Positions 40,511 through 44,179 of a stretch of 44,179 nt of DNA are shown piece after piece (position 1 is the first letter of the stretch; every line of letters begins with the position of its first letter). Below the pieces are notes generated by a model, which saw only the letters and a program-made list of their open reading frames with translations, was not told where the DNA came from and ran no database searches. The stretch is taken from assembly GCA_022706685.1 (NCBI GenBank), contig JAKJCA010000020.1, positions 1-44,179 of the forward strand. The letters are read 5' to 3'. The translations under genes were made by a program, and so were the position numbers. The DNA is from Bacillota bacterium. Lineage in GTDB: Bacteria; Bacillota; Clostridia; Oscillospirales; Acutalibacteraceae.

Positions 40511-41752
40511 TTGAACAAGGTCAGGCAAAAGGCGGTTTCGGCGGTCAATACGCTGGCGGTCCACTGGAAGACACCGCCGCTTGGAAAATATGTTTCTTAC
40601 CGCGAGATTCTCATGTACGGTTTCGGCGGCATGGGCGTACAGTTCGTGCTGTTCTTTTCCAACCAGATTGCCCTTACCGCAACGAGTTTTCTCGTCGGCA
40701 ATACCATCGGCATCAAGCCGATGCATCTTCAGTATATGGCCATCGTTTCGACGATTGCCGGCTTCGGCATTACGGTGATGCGGTCGTACCTGATCGATTC
40801 CGTTAAAATGAAAATGGGCAAGTTCCGGCCATGGCTGGCAACCATGGGTTTTCCGACGCTTGTCATCTCGTTCGTATTTGTCTGGCTGCCTTACGATACG
40901 ATGCCTTATGCGCGCAAGGCTATATCGGTACTCATTTGTTTCGTTCTGCTGCAATGCTTTTCGCCGTTTTTCAGCCAGTCTTTCTTTGACCTGGTCAACG
41001 TGATGTCGCCCAACAGCCATGAGCGTACGGATATCGTTGCCATTTCGTCGATTATCTATTCTTTCGCTCCTTCTCTGACTGGCGCCTTCGTGCCGATGCT
41101 GTCGACACTGACCGGCGGCCTCAACAACATATCGACCTACCGGGTCATTCATCCGGCCATTGCCGTTATCGGACTTGCGCTGAGTTTCCTGGCCGTGAAA
41201 GGCACGCGGGAGCGTATCGTTGTGGCGCGTACGCATGTTTCGCACTTCAAGTTCAGCGACGCGCTGCGTTGCGTCGCCAAAAACAAATATTTTTGGATTA
41301 CCTCTCTGGCGGGATGGCTCGGCTTTCTGGAAGGAGCGGTCGGCGTCATTATCGGCTGGACCTTTATCTACGGTTATCCCAACAGAATGGGCACATACGG
41401 CCTTGCGACGTCGCTCATCGGCAACGCGGCGCTTTGGGCGATGCTGCTGAGCCCCTACGCGATTCGCACCCTCGGGAAAAGGAACCTGCTGATTTGGTGT
41501 AATGTAGCCAATATCGTTCTGATCTCGGCCTTTTATCCTTTTTACCGCAATATTTACGCTCTCATCGCGCTGTATTTTCTCAACGGTTTCGTCGGTTCGT
41601 TCTCCGTCGTCTACGGGCCCGGCATCAATGCGGATATGCGCGATTATCAGCAGTACTTCACCGGGGAACGTATCGACGGTATGTTCGGCGCCGTCGGCAT
41701 CATCGGCAGTTTCGTCGGCATTTTTACCGGTATGGTGCTGCCGACTATTTAA
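40511..41752 (+). pseudogene. MFS transporter, N-terminal part, ended by an in-frame TAA
   Basis: The first 413 residues of a GPH/MFS-type transporter with about eleven helices. The start is taken as TTG 40511 (MNKVRQKAV) with GGGGG six bases upstream; ATG 40496 and 40499 are alternatives without an RBS. The reading frame stops at TAA 41750-41752 inside the conserved segment MVLPTI-stop-QRLGLQDNYD, where relatives have Tyr. The same frame then stays open for over 420 codons and holds the last helix and a charged tail. So it is one gene broken by a single nonsense codon, unless readthrough, reinitiation or a sequencing error is involved. Confidence 0.8.
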
Positions 41753-41764
41753 CAGCGCCTGGGT

Positions 41765-43033
41765 TTGCAGGATAATTACGACGTGCTTGAGGTCGCCTCC
41801 TTCCGTGAGGAGATGTTCTCGGTACTGATCATCGCCGCCGTAATCGGCGCGGCGCTTAATTGCGTACCCTACTTTTTCTATGACTTAACCGAAGTCAAGC
41901 AGCGGGGCATCGTCAAGGTTTTGAAAATCCGCGCGCTTTTCGAAGATTACGGCAATGGCGTGTTGCGGGATTCGGCGCTCGTCGAGGCAATCGACATCAT
42001 CGACGAAGCAAAACGGCTGCAAGCGGACCGCCATCTGGTCACCACCGCAGACGACGTGAAAGCGGCCCGCAGGCTGCCTGCGTCGACTGAAACGGAGAAA
42101 CAGTTTCGCGCTGAGGAAATTGCGCGCGTTAAGGCAGCGCGCCGCCGGTATCTGCAACAGCGACGCCAAAGCGCCGTTTCGCGCCGGAAACAGGCGGCCG
42201 CGCTGCCGCGCAGCGAAAGGAAAGCGGCCCTGAAGGCCGCACGGGCTGAAAATCATAAAAGCAGGAAGTATGACGACGATGTTTCGGTCTGCGACTTTGT
42301 TATCAACGAAATGGAAAAATTCAGTTCTCCGCGCGTTATGGCTCAGGTGGAGCGCGCCGAGCGCACAGTATCCCTGGGGATTGAGGGTCTCAGAAATACG
42401 AATCCCGGGGAGCGGAAAGCAGCCAAAGCCCTGCCGAAACGGACGGCAGAGGAACGCAGCATCCGCAGCGACGCGCTGGCATACAGCAGAGCAAAAAAGA
42501 GCTGCCGTAAACTGCTGCTGAAATATTATCCCGACAAGGTCACCGCACCCGCGGACCGGGAGTTGGAAGAAGCGGAAGCTCTGCCGGCTGACACGCTGCC
42601 GCAGCGGCTGCGCCGGCATCGTGCCATAAGGCGCTTTGTCAGTGAAAAATCGCGTTATACCCGCGCGGTGAAAGTTCTGCTTGACGCAGAAAGGCTGCTG
42701 ACAGAAATGGAGAATTACCGGCACCTGGAGGAAATCCGCCTGCTATATGACGAAGCCAAAGCGCGCCACAGCGAGGAAAGCCGGCTCAAGCAGCAGGAAA
42801 TCGAAAAACTGGAAGCCGCCAGGAAAGAGGAAATTCTGCGCCGCAACCGCGAGCGGCTGTCCAAATGGGACGGCGCCGGCAAACCGGCAAAAAGCGAAAG
42901 AAAAGCGTTTCGCACGCGCAGCGGCAACATCGGCGCCGAGAATGACCCGGAAACGCTTGACAAAGGCCAGGCAAAGTCAGATGATAGGGACGGTAAAAAC
43001 GGCAACGGCCAGGAAGGCCCGGACATACAATGA
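41765..43033 (+). pseudogene. MFS transporter, C-terminal part with charged coiled-coil tail
   Basis: The continuation of the same frame, 422 codons from a possible TTG restart at 41765 (MQDNYDVLE). It has the last membrane helix (MFSVLIIAAVIGAALN), then FFYDLTEVKQRGIVKVLKIR, typical of this transporter family, then a ~330-residue Lys/Arg/Glu-rich helical tail (for example EIEKLEAARKEEILRRNRE) ending in a polar region. It would work only if joined to the first part by readthrough or expressed alone by weak reinitiation. It overlaps the LRR gene by four bases (ATGA). Confidence 0.8.
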
Positions 43034-44076
43034 CGAAAAAAACTTTCCATTTGAAACCGGCAGCCAAAGTTTGTTTCGCCATATTTCTGGTTGCCGCTGC
43101 GCTGCTCACAGGCGGTTGCGCACTGTTCGATACCGTCGGCCAAAACACAGACCCCGCGCTGCAAAAGGCCGGGCAGCGCTTAGGAAAATCGATCGGGCGG
43201 GAGAATTATCACGCAGGCGGTTTTCACTGCATCCTATATACGGATCAGACGCTTTGCGTAACCGGCTGCGACAGCACGTCGGACCGTTTGGTAATACCGG
43301 ATACCATCGGCAAATACCGCATCGCGGCAATCGAAAACAAGGCATTCTATGAAAACGATACGCTGACATCCGTCACGCTGCCTGATTCTCTTGAAGCGGT
43401 TGGCAATTTCGCCTTTATGAAATGCCGCAATTTGAAAAGCGTATCATTCGGCAGCGGCATCCGTTTCATCGGTGTTTCCTCTTTTCAGGAATGCGGAAAA
43501 CTCACTACGCTGCGCTGGGGCGGCACGCCGGCCGCCATTGAGGAAAAAGCTTTTTATCTGTGTTCGGCGCTGACGGCGATCGACCTGCCTGCCGGAACAA
43601 AAACCATCGGCCCGTGGGCATTTGCCAAATGCGGCGCCGCTCGGGCGATTATCCTTCGGCAGGGGCTTGAAAGCATCGGAGACCACGCTTTTCTCAAATG
43701 CGGGAATACTTTGCGAGCGCAGATTCCCGGCAGCTGCAAAACCGTCGGCGAGAGCGCGTTTTACCGCTGCGCCAGCCTGAACAGCCTAGACCTCGGCGAA
43801 GGCACGCGCGTGATCGGCCGTGGGGCTTTTGAGGAATGCGGCGCCCTGCGCAAGGTTGTTTTGCCGGAAAGCGTACAGGAACTCGGCAAATATGCCTTCT
43901 ACAACTGCCCCGCCCTTGAACGCCTTGAAGCGGGCTCAGCGCTGACGCTCATCGGCAAAGATGCCTTTACGGGCGACGAAAGGCTCCTTATCATTGCTCC
44001 ACGCGCATCGCAGACCGAGGAATATGCCCTGAAAAACGGTGTACGTTTCATCTCGAAGGAGGATTATCATGGATAA
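43030..44076 (+). CDS. BspA-type leucine-rich repeat lipoprotein
   Basis: A 348-residue surface lipoprotein. The lipobox is LLTGGC (Cys near 30). Residues ~85-325 are BspA-type LRRs, each about 23 residues, with the pattern IxxxAFxxCxxLxxVxLPxxLxxIG. Examples are VGNFAFMKCRNLKSVSF, IGDHAFLKCGNTLRAQI and LGKYAFYNCPALERLEA. Such repeats often bind host or polymer surfaces. The ATGA overlap with the transporter and an 8-base overlap with the next gene place it in one operon. Confidence 0.92.
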   Translation: MTKKTFHLKPAAKVCFAIFLVAAALLTGGCALFDTVGQNTDPALQKAGQRLGKSIGRENYHAGGFHCILYTDQTLCVTGCDSTSDRLVIPDTIGKYRIAAIENKAFYENDTLTSVTLPDSLEAVGNFAFMKCRNLKSVSFGSGIRFIGVSSFQECGKLTTLRWGGTPAAIEEKAFYLCSALTAIDLPAGTKTIGPWAFAKCGAARAIILRQGLESIGDHAFLKCGNTLRAQIPGSCKTVGESAFYRCASLNSLDLGEGTRVIGRGAFEECGALRKVVLPESVQELGKYAFYNCPALERLEAGSALTLIGKDAFTGDERLLIIAPRASQTEEYALKNGVRFISKEDYHG

Positions 44077-44179
44077 AATCTCAACCAACGGCCTGCGCTT
44101 TGTCGACGATTACGGCAGGGAACGCATATTCAACGGCATCAATATCGTCGATAAAAGCGGCGGTTTTGACGGTACGGCC
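44069..44179 (+). CDS. Start of a probable glycoside hydrolase (GH5/cellulase-like), cut by the window edge
   Basis: A 37-codon fragment begins at ATG 44069 with AAGGAGG seven bases upstream. The N-terminus reads MDKISTNGLRFVDDYGRERI followed by FNGINIVDKSG. This opening (a strand, then D-x-GR, then hGhN) is typical of GH5 and related TIM-barrel hydrolases. The catalytic Glu residues lie beyond the window. It overlaps the LRR stop by eight bases. Confidence 0.55.
   Translation, partial: MDKISTNGLRFVDDYGRERIFNGINIVDKSGGFDGTA

Noticed and set aside
1..44179. CRISPR array or toxin-antitoxin locus
   Set aside because: No regular repeat-spacer pattern and no recognisable toxin or antitoxin pair was found.

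Overview
The window looks like a chromosomal segment of a Gram-positive Clostridia-type Firmicute, perhaps an uncultured Oscillospiraceae/Ruminococcaceae relative. The basis is strong Shine-Dalgarno sites, frequent TTG/GTG starts, near-consensus sigma-A promoters, an LCP-family wall protein, BspA-type leucine-rich repeats, a GPH sugar symporter and a fairly GC-rich core. No species can be named from the sequence alone.

Region 1 (1-~5.9 kb) is the right end of a mobile element, with base and codon use unlike the rest. It holds the tail of a replication-type protein, two tandem paralogous zinc-ribbon proteins, a small phage-type protein, a repeat-rich stretch with 9-bp-spaced GTCC iterons, a P27-type terminase small subunit, an HTH/zinc-finger protein, a SHOCT protein and two translationally coupled large serine recombinases. 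No capsid, portal or large terminase gene is visible. The element ends just before a host tRNA-Leu pair and its terminator.

Region 2 (6.0-12.3 kb) has two tRNA-Leu genes, a complete potABCD polyamine ABC operon whose binding protein carries a C-terminal membrane anchor, tRNA-Pro, and a PurF-like protein that lacks the glutaminase nucleophile.

Region 3 (12.3-23.3 kb) is a leftward run of eleven mostly overlapping genes: two M42 peptidases, GNAT, a PLP enzyme of the aluminium-resistance type, DUF2461, a phosphohexomutase, a Gfo/Idh/MocA oxidoreductase, an EamA transporter, an AlaX editing enzyme, a metallophosphoesterase and a lipoprotein.

Region 4 (23.3-30.7 kb) has LCP, a TVP38-galactokinase operon, a patatin-hydroxyacid dehydrogenase operon, an HAD phosphatase, ThpR, an MGMT-like protein and tRNA-Lys.

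Region 5 (30.8-38.1 kb) is the most striking. A MarR regulator with a palindromic operator over its own promoter is followed by a GPH symporter, then a single ~1490-residue polypeptide, then a short-chain dehydrogenase. The polypeptide fuses an FGGY sugar kinase, a D-2-hydroxyacid dehydrogenase, two near-identical SCP2 domains and a class II aldolase. This looks like a one-protein catabolic route for an unknown sugar or sugar acid, imported by the symporter and controlled by MarR.

Region 6 (38.2-44.2 kb) runs rightward: an FG-GAP/VCBS protein, an MBL-fold hydrolase, an MFS transporter split by one in-frame TAA, a BspA-type LRR lipoprotein, and the start of a probable glycoside hydrolase cut by the window edge.
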